DNA from: Alphaproteobacteria bacterium
GTDB lineage: Bacteria; Pseudomonadota; Alphaproteobacteria; Puniceispirillales; UBA1172
Length of the DNA: 9,513 bases
NCBI GenBank assembly: GCA_021296375.1
Contig: JAGWAQ010000016.1
Coordinates: 1-9,513 of the forward strand
Direction: 5' to 3'
A program made the translations under genes and the position numbers. Positions 1 to 7,012 of the stretch are shown piece by piece. The notes under the pieces are model-generated. The model saw nothing but the letters and a program-made list of their open reading frames with translations, did no database searches and was not told the DNA's origin. The number at the start of each line of letters is the position of its first letter. The stretch's first letter is position 1.

Positions 1-473
1 TCAAAGGCGGGGGGCATTTCTGGGCCGCGCCCTGGGAAATCGATGATGAATTTGGCGGCTTTGGCTTGCCGCAAGATTACAGCCCCCTGACGACGCCAAC
101 ACTGCCCAAGCTTTCCGTCGCCAATGGCGGCAACACCACCATCGCCATTGTCGCCACCGACGCGCCCCTGCATAAATCAGGATGCTTGCGCATGGCCACC
201 GCCGCGCAGGATGGCATGGGCCGCGCCCTTGTTCCGGCCCATACGCCGTTTGACGGTGACCTTGTGTTCGGGGTATCGACCCATCATTGGCAGGGGGAGA
301 TGAGCATCATTGACCCCATCATGATCGGCCACGCGGCGTCGATCTGCCTTTCGCGCGCCATTGCCCGCGGGGTCTATGAAGCGTCGGCAGCCCCCCATGA
401 CCCCATGCCTTGTTTCCGGGACATCAAATTTTCCGGGGCATCAACAATCGCGGATGAACCGACAGCGCGGTGA
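1..473 (+). CDS. P1-family (DmpA/NylC-type) self-processing aminopeptidase, C-terminal part
   Basis: This is the 3' end of a gene whose start lies left of the window; the reading frame begins at base 3 (Lys-Gly-Gly-Gly-His-Phe-Trp) and ends at TGA 471-473. Members of this N-terminal-nucleophile family (L-aminopeptidase D-Ala-esterase DmpA, beta-aminopeptidases BapA, nylon oligomer hydrolase NylC) are made as one chain that cuts itself before a Ser/Thr, which then becomes the catalytic nucleophile. Visible family signatures are FGGFGLP, the block NGGNTTIAIVATDAPL and the later AHTPFDGDLVFG. By analogy with NylC, which is cut between Asn and Thr, the predicted cut is between Asn (132-134) and Thr (135-137), leaving a beta chain of about 112 residues. 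A final HxxxxxxRAIARGVYEA-like helix and a short tail follow, with the end intact. It probably hydrolyses small peptides, amides or beta-amino-acid peptides; the substrate cannot be read from this fragment. No functional link to the operon on the right is visible. Confidence 0.88.
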   Translation, partial: KGGGHFWAAPWEIDDEFGGFGLPQDYSPLTTPTLPKLSVANGGNTTIAIVATDAPLHKSGCLRMATAAQDGMGRALVPAHTPFDGDLVFGVSTHHWQGEMSIIDPIMIGHAASICLSRAIARGVYEASAAPHDPMPCFRDIKFSGASTIADEPTAR

Positions 474-3320
474 TCAGAATTCCCATTCCGAACGCAGATA
501 GCCGCCGGTGTTGCGCAACCCTGCCATGTTATAGGCATGGGCCTGATGGTTGACCCCAAGGGCCAGCATATTGCCGGGGAAGAATTCCCGCCGGTATTCG
601 GCCAGCATTTCGGTTTCCCTTTTTTCCGGCGCAATGCCGTAAGTCAGGGTGCCGCGACGATAATCACCATCAGCGGTATAACCGGTGAGTGTGTTGAACC
701 GCATCTGGCCATCGGTGATGGCAACAGGGCGACGCAAGGTGACAAACAGCTCTTCGCCAGCACGGGGGTTGACGCGGTAACTGACCCCGTAGGTATCGGA
801 CATGATGGCACTGGACGACACCAGATCATCATGGACAAAGCTTCGGGTTGATCGGCCCAGCTCATAATAACCGTCGATCTGGCCAAACCGCCCAAGGGTC
901 AGGTTGACCCCCGCCTTGGCAAACATCGTGTGGGTTGACGACACCGCCAGTGGCCCCGACAGATCCGCCCCCAGCATCCGCCCTTCTTCCGTCACCCCGC
1001 CGAGGGTGAAGCGCCCCATCAATGGCCCCAGCGCTTTGATCGCCGTGGTTTCGGAGATAAAGGTCATTTTCTGATCGGCGTCACGATCAAGCTGAACCCG
1101 CGAGGACACCATCTTGCCCCTGGCGTCCTGATGACTTTGCATATCCAGCGCCATTCGTTCAGTGGTTTCCCCGGCATAGGCCATGGCATTGAAATAGCGG
1201 GTATAGCCGGCATCACCATTCAGCCCGGCTTCCGGTTTTTCCGGCGTCATGTTCATGGTCAGGCTGGCCTTCATCTTGCCTGCTGATGTCACGGCACCGA
1301 AATTGACGCCGGCGTTAATGACATTATCCCCATCATCACTGCCGCCCTGAAAAGACAGCCCTGCCACCAGCTCATCATCCGATGCCGAAGACACAAGGCT
1401 GCGTTCGGCTTTTGCCGCCATGCTGGTGGCGGACATATCAAGCGAAGCGACGGGCAGGTTGAGCATGAAAACGCGGTCATATTTATCCATCCCGCCGATC
1501 ATCACCGGCGCGTTCAGCAAGGCATCACCAAAAGCGACGGGGGTTTCGATCGTCGCGCCACCGGAATAAACCGAACCTGACGCGCCTGAACTGCTGTCGG
1601 CGATATTGATCTCCCCCAGAGGCCCGGTGGCTTTCTGCAGGTTGAGCAGCCCATGGCCATAGACATCATCGACCCCCGTGGCGCCAAGGTCCGTTGCGGT
1701 CTCAAGCAGGATCTGGGAAATATTCTCGGGGTTGTCGAGAAGATTGGGGTACATATCCGCCAGCACGGCGATGGCCCCCGTGACATGCGGTGCCGCCATC
1801 GAGGTTCCGGGCAGGTCGATATACGGCGTTGAATTCAGCCCGTTGGTGGATTTGATGTCATCACCAGGGGCGGCAAGGCAGAAATTCTTGGCGTCCCCGC
1901 AGCCGTTACTGAAGGACGTGATGGTGTTGTTGTCATCGGTCGCCACCACCACCAGCCACATATGCTCGTTCTCTTCGCTGTCAATAACATAGGGGGTGGT
2001 GTCCGGCGCGTGGACAGGCATGGCCGTTGTCGTGTCGACGCGATTGGCGTTGCTCAGGCTGATGGAGGAATCCGCCACAATATCCGACGCATAGGCATAG
2101 GCCGTGGGGGTGTCTGAATCCTCGCTGTCATAGAGATAAATCTTCCCTGTTTCGCTGTTCCAGCCGTCATTGCCTGCCGCAAACACCATGATGGTATCGG
2201 CTTCAGCGGCGGCACGGGAGCCGAGATAAATACTGGAATTTGACGGGATCGACGATTGCGACGGCACCTTGAAATATTTGCCGTTATAGGTCTGGCTATG
2301 GGTGCCTGCCGCCGGGCCCCAGCTGTTGTTCATGGCAACGATTTGCTTGCCCGTGGCGTTATCGATGCCGCTGGCTTTTTCAAACGCCGTCACCTGCTGT
2401 GAGCCAAGGGTAATGCCTGACCCCAGAAAAGCGATCGGCTTGATTTTGACATTATACGCAACCCCATGCATGGAGGTGGCGCCATCTGTCTTGCGGGCGC
2501 CAATAATCCCCGCCACATGGGTGCCGTGCTTGCAGGGGTTTGATGCGTTGTTGCAATCAAGCGCCACGTTGGTGGTGCCATCGGCAGGGTTATAGCCATC
2601 AACAAACGCCCCCTGAAGATTGGCGTGGGAGGTATTGAACGGCGTATCCATTACCGAAACCAGCACGCCATCGCCATTATGACCACGGGCATAGGCAAAA
2701 TGCGCGTTGATCTTGGTCAGCCCATACTGGTTGTTGAATTCGGTCGTCTGAAAATTCGCCGGATCCTGAAGATAGCTGGTGTTGGGGCCGCTGAGGTAGG
2801 ATTTGTTTTCATCAAGCTTGAGGTTGGCCCCCACCAGCCCGATCACCGCGCCAGAGGAATAAAACAGCACGGTGCTGACATCAATCCCCCCCATGAACCC
2901 GGCGCTCGGACCAAAAGCATAAGGCCCGGCGTTGATCATGTTAAGATTGGCGGATGGCGGGGTAAGGCCAAGGTCACTCAAATCAAAACTGACGCTGGCA
3001 GGACGCGCAGGGGCGGAAGGCGGGAGCAGCAGCCCCGATGACGTCTCGGGACCAGCGCCCAGATCAAGCACATGGGATGCGCCATTATAAGCATGGGAGG
3101 ATGCGCCGGGCAAAACAGCCAGCGCCCGTGACGACACTTCCCAGCGGCTGAAATCATAGGAGCCGCCGGACGGACGGGACCGATCATCATTTAGGGCCGG
3201 TTGCGCGGCGGCAGGGGAAACCACCGGGGCGGTGATCAGGCCCACAAGGGCCATCCCGCCCAGGGCAGGGGCCACCAAACGTGCCATTGATCGCACCAAA
3301 TAAAGGGCTTGCGTGATCAC
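474..3320 (-). CDS. S8 subtilisin-like serine protease autotransporter
   Basis: This is a 948-residue secreted protease with its own outer-membrane translocator (type Va secretion). Residues 1-39 look like a Sec signal peptide: Arg10 and Arg14, a hydrophobic stretch, then A-A-A before Gln40 as a likely signal peptidase I site. The S8 catalytic triad is visible: Asp225 (SVMDTPF), His265 (KHGTHVAGIIG) and Ser507 (GTSMAAPHVTG), with the oxyanion Asn384 in AAGND. The only four cysteines form two C-x6-C pairs (256/263, just before the catalytic His, and 474/481), which fit disulfides formed in the periplasm. From roughly residue 680 the chain shows alternating amphipathic strands and ends in Trp-Glu-Phe, a terminal Phe as expected for a barrel recognised by the BAM machinery. 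The GTG start at 3320 gives the full signal peptide; an in-frame ATG at 3287 (Met12) would give a normal 28-residue one. Neither start has a strong ribosome site. SphB1/NalP-type proteases are the family reference; the target protein is unknown. Confidence 0.95.
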   Translation of the reverse strand: MITQALYLVRSMARLVAPALGGMALVGLITAPVVSPAAAQPALNDDRSRPSGGSYDFSRWEVSSRALAVLPGASSHAYNGASHVLDLGAGPETSSGLLLPPSAPARPASVSFDLSDLGLTPPSANLNMINAGPYAFGPSAGFMGGIDVSTVLFYSSGAVIGLVGANLKLDENKSYLSGPNTSYLQDPANFQTTEFNNQYGLTKINAHFAYARGHNGDGVLVSVMDTPFNTSHANLQGAFVDGYNPADGTTNVALDCNNASNPCKHGTHVAGIIGARKTDGATSMHGVAYNVKIKPIAFLGSGITLGSQQVTAFEKASGIDNATGKQIVAMNNSWGPAAGTHSQTYNGKYFKVPSQSSIPSNSSIYLGSRAAAEADTIMVFAAGNDGWNSETGKIYLYDSEDSDTPTAYAYASDIVADSSISLSNANRVDTTTAMPVHAPDTTPYVIDSEENEHMWLVVVATDDNNTITSFSNGCGDAKNFCLAAPGDDIKSTNGLNSTPYIDLPGTSMAAPHVTGAIAVLADMYPNLLDNPENISQILLETATDLGATGVDDVYGHGLLNLQKATGPLGEINIADSSSGASGSVYSGGATIETPVAFGDALLNAPVMIGGMDKYDRVFMLNLPVASLDMSATSMAAKAERSLVSSASDDELVAGLSFQGGSDDGDNVINAGVNFGAVTSAGKMKASLTMNMTPEKPEAGLNGDAGYTRYFNAMAYAGETTERMALDMQSHQDARGKMVSSRVQLDRDADQKMTFISETTAIKALGPLMGRFTLGGVTEEGRMLGADLSGPLAVSSTHTMFAKAGVNLTLGRFGQIDGYYELGRSTRSFVHDDLVSSSAIMSDTYGVSYRVNPRAGEELFVTLRRPVAITDGQMRFNTLTGYTADGDYRRGTLTYGIAPEKRETEMLAEYRREFFPGNMLALGVNHQAHAYNMAGLRNTGGYLRSEWEF

Positions 3321-3331
3321 AAAGCTAACCC

Positions 3332-3354
3332 ATCGTATATTACTAATATACGAT
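3332..3354. promoter_or_regulatory. Perfect 10-bp inverted repeat, candidate operator
   Basis: The arms ATCGTATATT (3332-3341) and AATATACGAT (3345-3354) are exact reverse complements around a 3-base centre (ACT). The repeat ends 12 bases upstream of the GTG start of the autotransporter and directly abuts a candidate -10 box, so it would cover the predicted transcription start. That is a usual place for a repressor operator of a dimeric regulator. The stem is AT-rich and no T-run follows it on either strand, so an intrinsic terminator is unlikely. A 5'-UTR hairpin controlling translation is an alternative. The binding protein is unknown. Confidence 0.55.
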
Positions 3355-3383
3355 AAATTAACTCATGCCGATTCGCGGGTCAA
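3355..3383 (-). promoter_or_regulatory. Candidate sigma-70 promoter of the autotransporter gene
   Basis: Reading on the minus strand, a -35-like TTGACC (3383-3378, five of six consensus bases) is followed after exactly 17 bases by a weak -10-like TAATTT (3360-3355). The predicted transcript would start near 3348 and have a leader of about 28 bases to the GTG codon. The -10 box is poor, which would suit a regulated promoter or may mean the match is accidental. An alternative -10, TATATT, inside the palindrome has no properly spaced -35. Confidence 0.4.
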
Positions 3384-3438
3384 TTTGAATATAAATCTGA
3401 TACTTAAGCATGATTCGATCAGAGGGATTCCGCCATCA

Positions 3439-4737
3439 TCAGGACTGGTCCGCCACCGCTTTGGCGGCCCGCTCCAGGGCATGTTCCGTTTGCTGAAGGT
3501 CAGCTTCGGTCAACGCCAGGTGAGGGTACATTTTCCCCGCCGGTTTAAGAATGCCGCAATCCCGCATGGTCCGGTTAAAGACCGCCGCCTGGGCTGTATT
3601 GGCGCTTTTGACATCACGATAATTGCGCACATCACGGTCGGTGAAGACGACATCAAACAGCACCGGATCCCCGACGATACGGTGCGGTACACCATGTTTG
3701 TCAAGGCTGGCGCTGGCCGCCGTCATCAGCCGTTTGCCATGGCCGATGATCGTCTCATAAGCCCCTTCACGCTTCAGCACCTCAAGGGTTTTGATCCCCG
3801 CCACTGACGCCACGGGATTGCCCGACAGTGTCCCCACCTGCATGGTGAACCCGTCTTCGCCAACGATGGATTTATCGAAATGGGCCATCAGTTCAGCCGA
3901 ACCGGCGATCGCCGCCAGGGGAAAACCGCCGCCGATGATCTTGCCGAGGGTGGTCAAATCCGGCACCACGCCATAGCGTTCCTGCGCGCCGCCATACCCC
4001 ATGCGGAAGCCGGTCACCACTTCATCAAAAATCAGCACAATGCCGTGGTTGCTGGCCTCTTCGCGCAGGGCTTCAAGAAACCCGGGCACCGGCGGGATGA
4101 TGCGCTGCAGCGGCTCAACAATAATGCCGGCGATCTGGCCTGAGTATTCGCTGATGATGGCGCGGGCAAATTCGATATCGTTATAAGGCCCGACGATCAC
4201 CCCATCTTCAACCGATGACGGAATGCCTGCTGAATCCGGCACCGGATTGGGGAAGTTTTCTAACCGCGCTGGCGCCAGGCTCATCAAGGCTTCGGCTGAC
4301 ATGCCGTGGTAGCCGCCTTCAAATTTAAGGATTTTGGGGCGTCCGGTATGGGCGCGGGCAAGGCGCATGGCGTACATATCCGCTTCCCCGCCGGTCGACA
4401 CATAGCGGATCTGCTCGGCGCAGGCGACGGCCTCCACCATCATTTCCGCCAGCACCACGCCTTTGCTGTTATTGGCAAAAAACGTCATGCCCGTGCTGAT
4501 CTGCTCTTGCACCGCTTCGATGACTTCAGGGTGGCCATGGCCAAGAATCATTGGCCCGGAGCTGATCAGGTAATCGATGAACTCATCGCCGTTTTCATCC
4601 CAGACCCGGGAGCCTTTGCCCCCGCGGGCGAAAAACCCCGGGTCAAAATTCCCGAATCCCCCGGCAGGCAACACCGCTTTGGCGCGCGCTTGCCACATGT
4701 CCTGGTGGTGATGATCGGTGAGCGAAAGTTCAGGCAT
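3439..4737 (-). CDS. Class III PLP aminotransferase, glutamate-1-semialdehyde aminomutase-like
   Basis: This 432-residue cytoplasmic PLP enzyme of fold type I belongs to the group that contains HemL and beta-amino-acid aminotransferases. Visible signatures are GPMILGHGHP (61-70), the pyridine-stacking GGYHG (141-145), Asp238 in FDEVVTGFR (pairs with the PLP ring nitrogen), and the Schiff-base lysine Lys266 in TTLGKIIGGGFPLAAIAG. The length is normal for the group. It differs from true HemL: the N-terminal GGVNSPVR block is replaced by GGFGNFDPG, and the phosphate-binding NSGTEA is changed to STGGEA (114-119), losing the Thr. It is therefore probably a catabolic aminotransferase rather than the heme enzyme. 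It is last in the operon: its ATG lies 11 bases after the preceding stop, with GGAG six bases upstream of the ATG. The amino donor and acceptor cannot be told from sequence; a link to the imino-acid enzymes upstream is inferred from the operon only. No clear terminator follows. Confidence 0.92.
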   Translation of the reverse strand: MPELSLTDHHHQDMWQARAKAVLPAGGFGNFDPGFFARGGKGSRVWDENGDEFIDYLISSGPMILGHGHPEVIEAVQEQISTGMTFFANNSKGVVLAEMMVEAVACAEQIRYVSTGGEADMYAMRLARAHTGRPKILKFEGGYHGMSAEALMSLAPARLENFPNPVPDSAGIPSSVEDGVIVGPYNDIEFARAIISEYSGQIAGIIVEPLQRIIPPVPGFLEALREEASNHGIVLIFDEVVTGFRMGYGGAQERYGVVPDLTTLGKIIGGGFPLAAIAGSAELMAHFDKSIVGEDGFTMQVGTLSGNPVASVAGIKTLEVLKREGAYETIIGHGKRLMTAASASLDKHGVPHRIVGDPVLFDVVFTDRDVRNYRDVKSANTAQAAVFNRTMRDCGILKPAGKMYPHLALTEADLQQTEHALERAAKAVADQS

Positions 4738-4743
4738 GAGGGT

Positions 4744-4747
4744 CTCC
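4744..4747 (-). promoter_or_regulatory. Ribosome binding site of the aminotransferase gene
   Basis: GGAG on the minus strand lies six bases before the ATG at 4737. It sits in the 11-base gap after the TAA of the preceding gene, which fixes the start and supports co-translation from one transcript. Confidence 0.75.
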
Positions 4748-4748
4748 G

Positions 4749-5852
4749 TTAAGCCAGCACGGTGATGGGCTGGCCAAGAACGTCTTGATCAGGGTTAACG
4801 CCAAGGCCGGGGCCTTCAGGCAAAGTGATGCGGCCATTGGCGCGGCTGGGGGCATCGGCATCGATCCGCGGCGCGACATACCCCGACAGATCACAAACAT
4901 TAAGCAGGTGCGATGCCGGTGTTGAGGCGCCAAGATGGATCGCCGCAAAGGTCGTGATATCCGACCCCCAAGTGTCTTCAACGCACATCATGGCGCCAAG
5001 ATGCAGGCACAGGTCCCGCGCCTTGCGCAACGGGCCAATACCACCGAATTTATTGAGCTTCAGGGCAACCGCATCAAGGCACCCCAGCTCATAGGCTTTC
5101 AACAGGCTGGCGGTGTCATGGGCGCTTTCGTCAATTTTCATGGCAAGGCCGGTTGAGCGTTTGACCGCCGCGCATTCCTCAAGGGTTCGGCAGGGCTGCT
5201 CAAGCATGATGTCAAGGTCCATCACCGCCCGCCCGACGCGAATGGCATTGAGCGGCGTCGCCCCGCAATTCCAGTCACCATAGACAAGAGGCCCGTCCCC
5301 CACCGCTTCCCGCACAAGGCGAAGGCGAGCGATATCCGCGTCGTTATTCTGATCCGCCCCGAGCTTGACCTGAAACTGCCGTATCCCCGTTGCGTAGGCG
5401 TCACGCGCCATGCCTGCCATGACCTCCGGCTCAACACAGGTGATGGAGTGGTAAAGCGGCATGGAGGATTGCACCAGCCCCCCCAGCACGCGGTAAAGCG
5501 GCATGTTGGCGGCTTTCCCGAGCAGGTCATAAAGCGCAAGGGAAATGCCGGATTTGGCGTAAACATGGCCCTGCAAATGGGCGTCCAGCGCCGTCATCAA
5601 GGCTTCGGTTTCAAGCGCATTCGCACCGAGGATCACCTCTGCCATTTCTTCGACCGCCGGGCGGATCCCGCCAGCATAGGCGGGCAGATAATGCGGGATA
5701 GGGCAGACCTCCCCCCAACCGGAAATACCGCCATCGGTATCAAGGCGGATGACCGTAGAGGGCACGGTATCGCAAGTCTTGCCATCGGACATGTTGTAGG
5801 TGACATGGCTTGTCAGTGGCACTTCAAAAATTGAAATCGCGGTGATCTTCAT
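4749..5852 (-). CDS. Enolase-superfamily (MR/MLE) protein, HpbD-like epimerase or related
   Basis: This 367-residue protein has the full mandelate racemase/muconate lactonizing layout: an N-terminal capping domain (about 1-125, ending PLYRVLGG) followed by the TIM barrel. Mg2+ ligands at the ends of strands 3-5 are Asp193 (YGDWN), Glu218 (MLEQPC) and Asp241 (KIDES). The acid/base lysines are Lys163 (QVKLGAD, strand 2) and Lys265 (ALKLNKFGG, strand 6). A Lys pair on opposite faces supports 1,1-proton transfer (epimerisation). As I recall it, the hydroxyproline/proline-betaine 2-epimerase HpbD uses lysines at the same two positions, and the later EDTWGSD matches its DDAWGGD. The first Lys of the common KxK motif is Gln161, also as in HpbD. 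A dehydratase or another epimerase remains possible. Its start ATG follows the upstream gene by 15 bases, with a strong AGGGGG six bases away. It is a diverged paralogue of that upstream gene. Confidence 0.93.
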   Translation of the reverse strand: MKITAISIFEVPLTSHVTYNMSDGKTCDTVPSTVIRLDTDGGISGWGEVCPIPHYLPAYAGGIRPAVEEMAEVILGANALETEALMTALDAHLQGHVYAKSGISLALYDLLGKAANMPLYRVLGGLVQSSMPLYHSITCVEPEVMAGMARDAYATGIRQFQVKLGADQNNDADIARLRLVREAVGDGPLVYGDWNCGATPLNAIRVGRAVMDLDIMLEQPCRTLEECAAVKRSTGLAMKIDESAHDTASLLKAYELGCLDAVALKLNKFGGIGPLRKARDLCLHLGAMMCVEDTWGSDITTFAAIHLGASTPASHLLNVCDLSGYVAPRIDADAPSRANGRITLPEGPGLGVNPDQDVLGQPITVLA

Positions 5853-5858
5853 GTTAAT

Positions 5859-5864
5859 CCCCCT
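5859..5864 (-). promoter_or_regulatory. Ribosome binding site of the HpbD-like gene
   Basis: AGGGGG on the minus strand lies six bases before the ATG at 5852. It is inside the 15-base gap after the TGA of the upstream paralogue. Confidence 0.75.
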
Positions 5865-5867
5865 TTA

Positions 5868-6977
5868 TCAAGCTTCGTGGATAGCGGCAGGGGTGCCGAG
5901 GATATCCTCATCCCCCTGAACCCCCAAGCCCGGGGTCGATGGCGGGGTGGCAAAACCGCCATTATTGCGGGCGCCCTGCCCTGGCACCGGGTCATCCGCC
6001 AGATGATAATGACACAGCCATGACGCCAGACGGTGGGCATCAGGGGTGGCGGCGGCAAGATGAATCGCGGCGGTATCCGCCATGGCCGACCCCCCGAGGT
6101 CTTCGATATGCATCTGCCAGCCCACCGATACCCCGAAATCAATGATCTGCTTGGCACGGGTCAAGCCACCAACGCGATTGGGTTTGACTTTCGCCCCTTC
6201 CCCCGCCGCCATACGCCAGGCGTTGAGGTGATCCGTAAAGTCATGCAAGCATTCGTCCAGCATAACAGGGTTCTGCACCCGAGCGGCGACATGGGCGCAT
6301 TGCTCGAGCGTCTGGCACGGCTGTTCAACCCAATCGCGGGCCGTGACCGAATTAAGGACACTGATGGCGACGGCCGGGGTCCAGGCGCGGTTAACATCAA
6401 ACGTGACGCTCTCGCCAGGGGGCAGGGCCGCGGAGATCGCTTCAATACGTTCAATATCCGCTTTTGTGTCGGTGCCGCCGATCTTGGCGGAATGCACACG
6501 ATAGCCGCTTTCGCTGGCGCGGCGGATGAGGGCAATCATTTCATCAGGGGTGCCGGTGGAAATTGAGGAGTTGACGGCAACCGGCGTCGCCTGCTCCCCC
6601 CCGAACATCATCCAAAGCGGCATCCCCGCCACTTTGCCGGTGATATCCCAGCAGGCCATGTCGATGGCGGATTTCACATAAGGATGGCCGGGCAAGGTGA
6701 GGTCCATCAGGTTATTGATCGCCCCAAGCGCCCTCGGGTCACGCCCCATCAAGGCCGGCGCAAGGGTTTCAATCCCCGCCCGCACCCCCGGCCCATGGGC
6801 GGGCAGATAAGTATGCCCCCAGGGGCAGGCTTCGCCCCATCCGCTCACCCCGTCGTCGGTATCGATACGGACAAAGGTCGAATCCAGTTGTTCGAATTTC
6901 AGCCGTCCGCCCGACAGCCAATACGGCTCGATCAGGGGCATCTTGCGTTGCCAGGTGGTGATGCGGGTGATCTTCAT
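5868..6977 (-). CDS. Enolase-superfamily (MR/MLE) protein, cis-3-hydroxy-L-proline dehydratase-like
   Basis: This 369-residue protein has a capping domain of about 1-128 and a TIM barrel after it. Metal ligands are Asp194 (TFDVNRAW), Glu218 (WVEQPC) and Asp241 (LDECLHD). Candidate acid/base residues are Lys165 (SAKIGG, strand 2) and Lys265 (VKPNRVGGL, strand 6). The capping-domain loop PYWLSGGRLKFEQLDSTFVR and WGHTYLPAHGPGVRAGIE are, from memory, characteristic of the group holding cis-3-hydroxy-L-proline dehydratase, which removes water to give pyrroline-2-carboxylate; this needs a database check. The 20s loop differs completely from the downstream paralogue (YWLSGGRLKF against YNMSDGKTCD), so the two should have different substrates. 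The ATG at 6977 is preceded by AAGGA nine bases upstream and follows the flavoprotein stop by 35 bases. An epimerase function cannot be excluded. Confidence 0.93.
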   Translation of the reverse strand: MKITRITTWQRKMPLIEPYWLSGGRLKFEQLDSTFVRIDTDDGVSGWGEACPWGHTYLPAHGPGVRAGIETLAPALMGRDPRALGAINNLMDLTLPGHPYVKSAIDMACWDITGKVAGMPLWMMFGGEQATPVAVNSSISTGTPDEMIALIRRASESGYRVHSAKIGGTDTKADIERIEAISAALPPGESVTFDVNRAWTPAVAISVLNSVTARDWVEQPCQTLEQCAHVAARVQNPVMLDECLHDFTDHLNAWRMAAGEGAKVKPNRVGGLTRAKQIIDFGVSVGWQMHIEDLGGSAMADTAAIHLAAATPDAHRLASWLCHYHLADDPVPGQGARNNGGFATPPSTPGLGVQGDEDILGTPAAIHEA

Positions 6978-6986
6978 GAACCTCTG

Positions 6987-6991
6987 TCCTT
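6987..6991 (-). promoter_or_regulatory. Ribosome binding site of the dehydratase-like gene
   Basis: AAGGA on the minus strand lies nine bases before the ATG at 6977, with a second weaker AGAGG closer in. It supports this ATG as the start; the paralogue downstream begins with the same Met-Lys-Ile-Thr. Confidence 0.7.
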
Positions 6992-7012
6992 ATGACCGTG
7001 TTGTTCGGCGGG

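Noticed and set aside
2625..3041. Plus-strand open frame opposite the autotransporter
   Set aside because: Its Arg/Gly/His-rich translation resembles the antisense of a GC-rich gene. The minus-strand frame has clear protease motifs.
3396..3423. 6-bp inverted repeat TCTGAT/ATCAGA as a terminator of the operon
   Set aside because: The loop is 16 bases, the stem is AT-rich and only a short TTTAT follows on the minus strand, so it is too weak to call.
3450..3467. CCGCCA/TGGCGG hairpin near the aminotransferase 3' end
   Set aside because: It lies inside the coding region, has no T-run after it, and such short GC repeats are expected in this base composition.
3439..4737. Naming the aminotransferase hemL
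   Set aside because: The N-terminal block and the PLP phosphate loop differ from HemL, and the operon is catabolic in character.
1..4737. A joint beta-amino-acid pathway of the P1 peptidase and the GSAM-like aminotransferase
   Set aside because: Both families include enzymes acting on beta-amino acids, but the genes are on opposite strands with a 2.8-kb protease gene between them. Nothing else links them.
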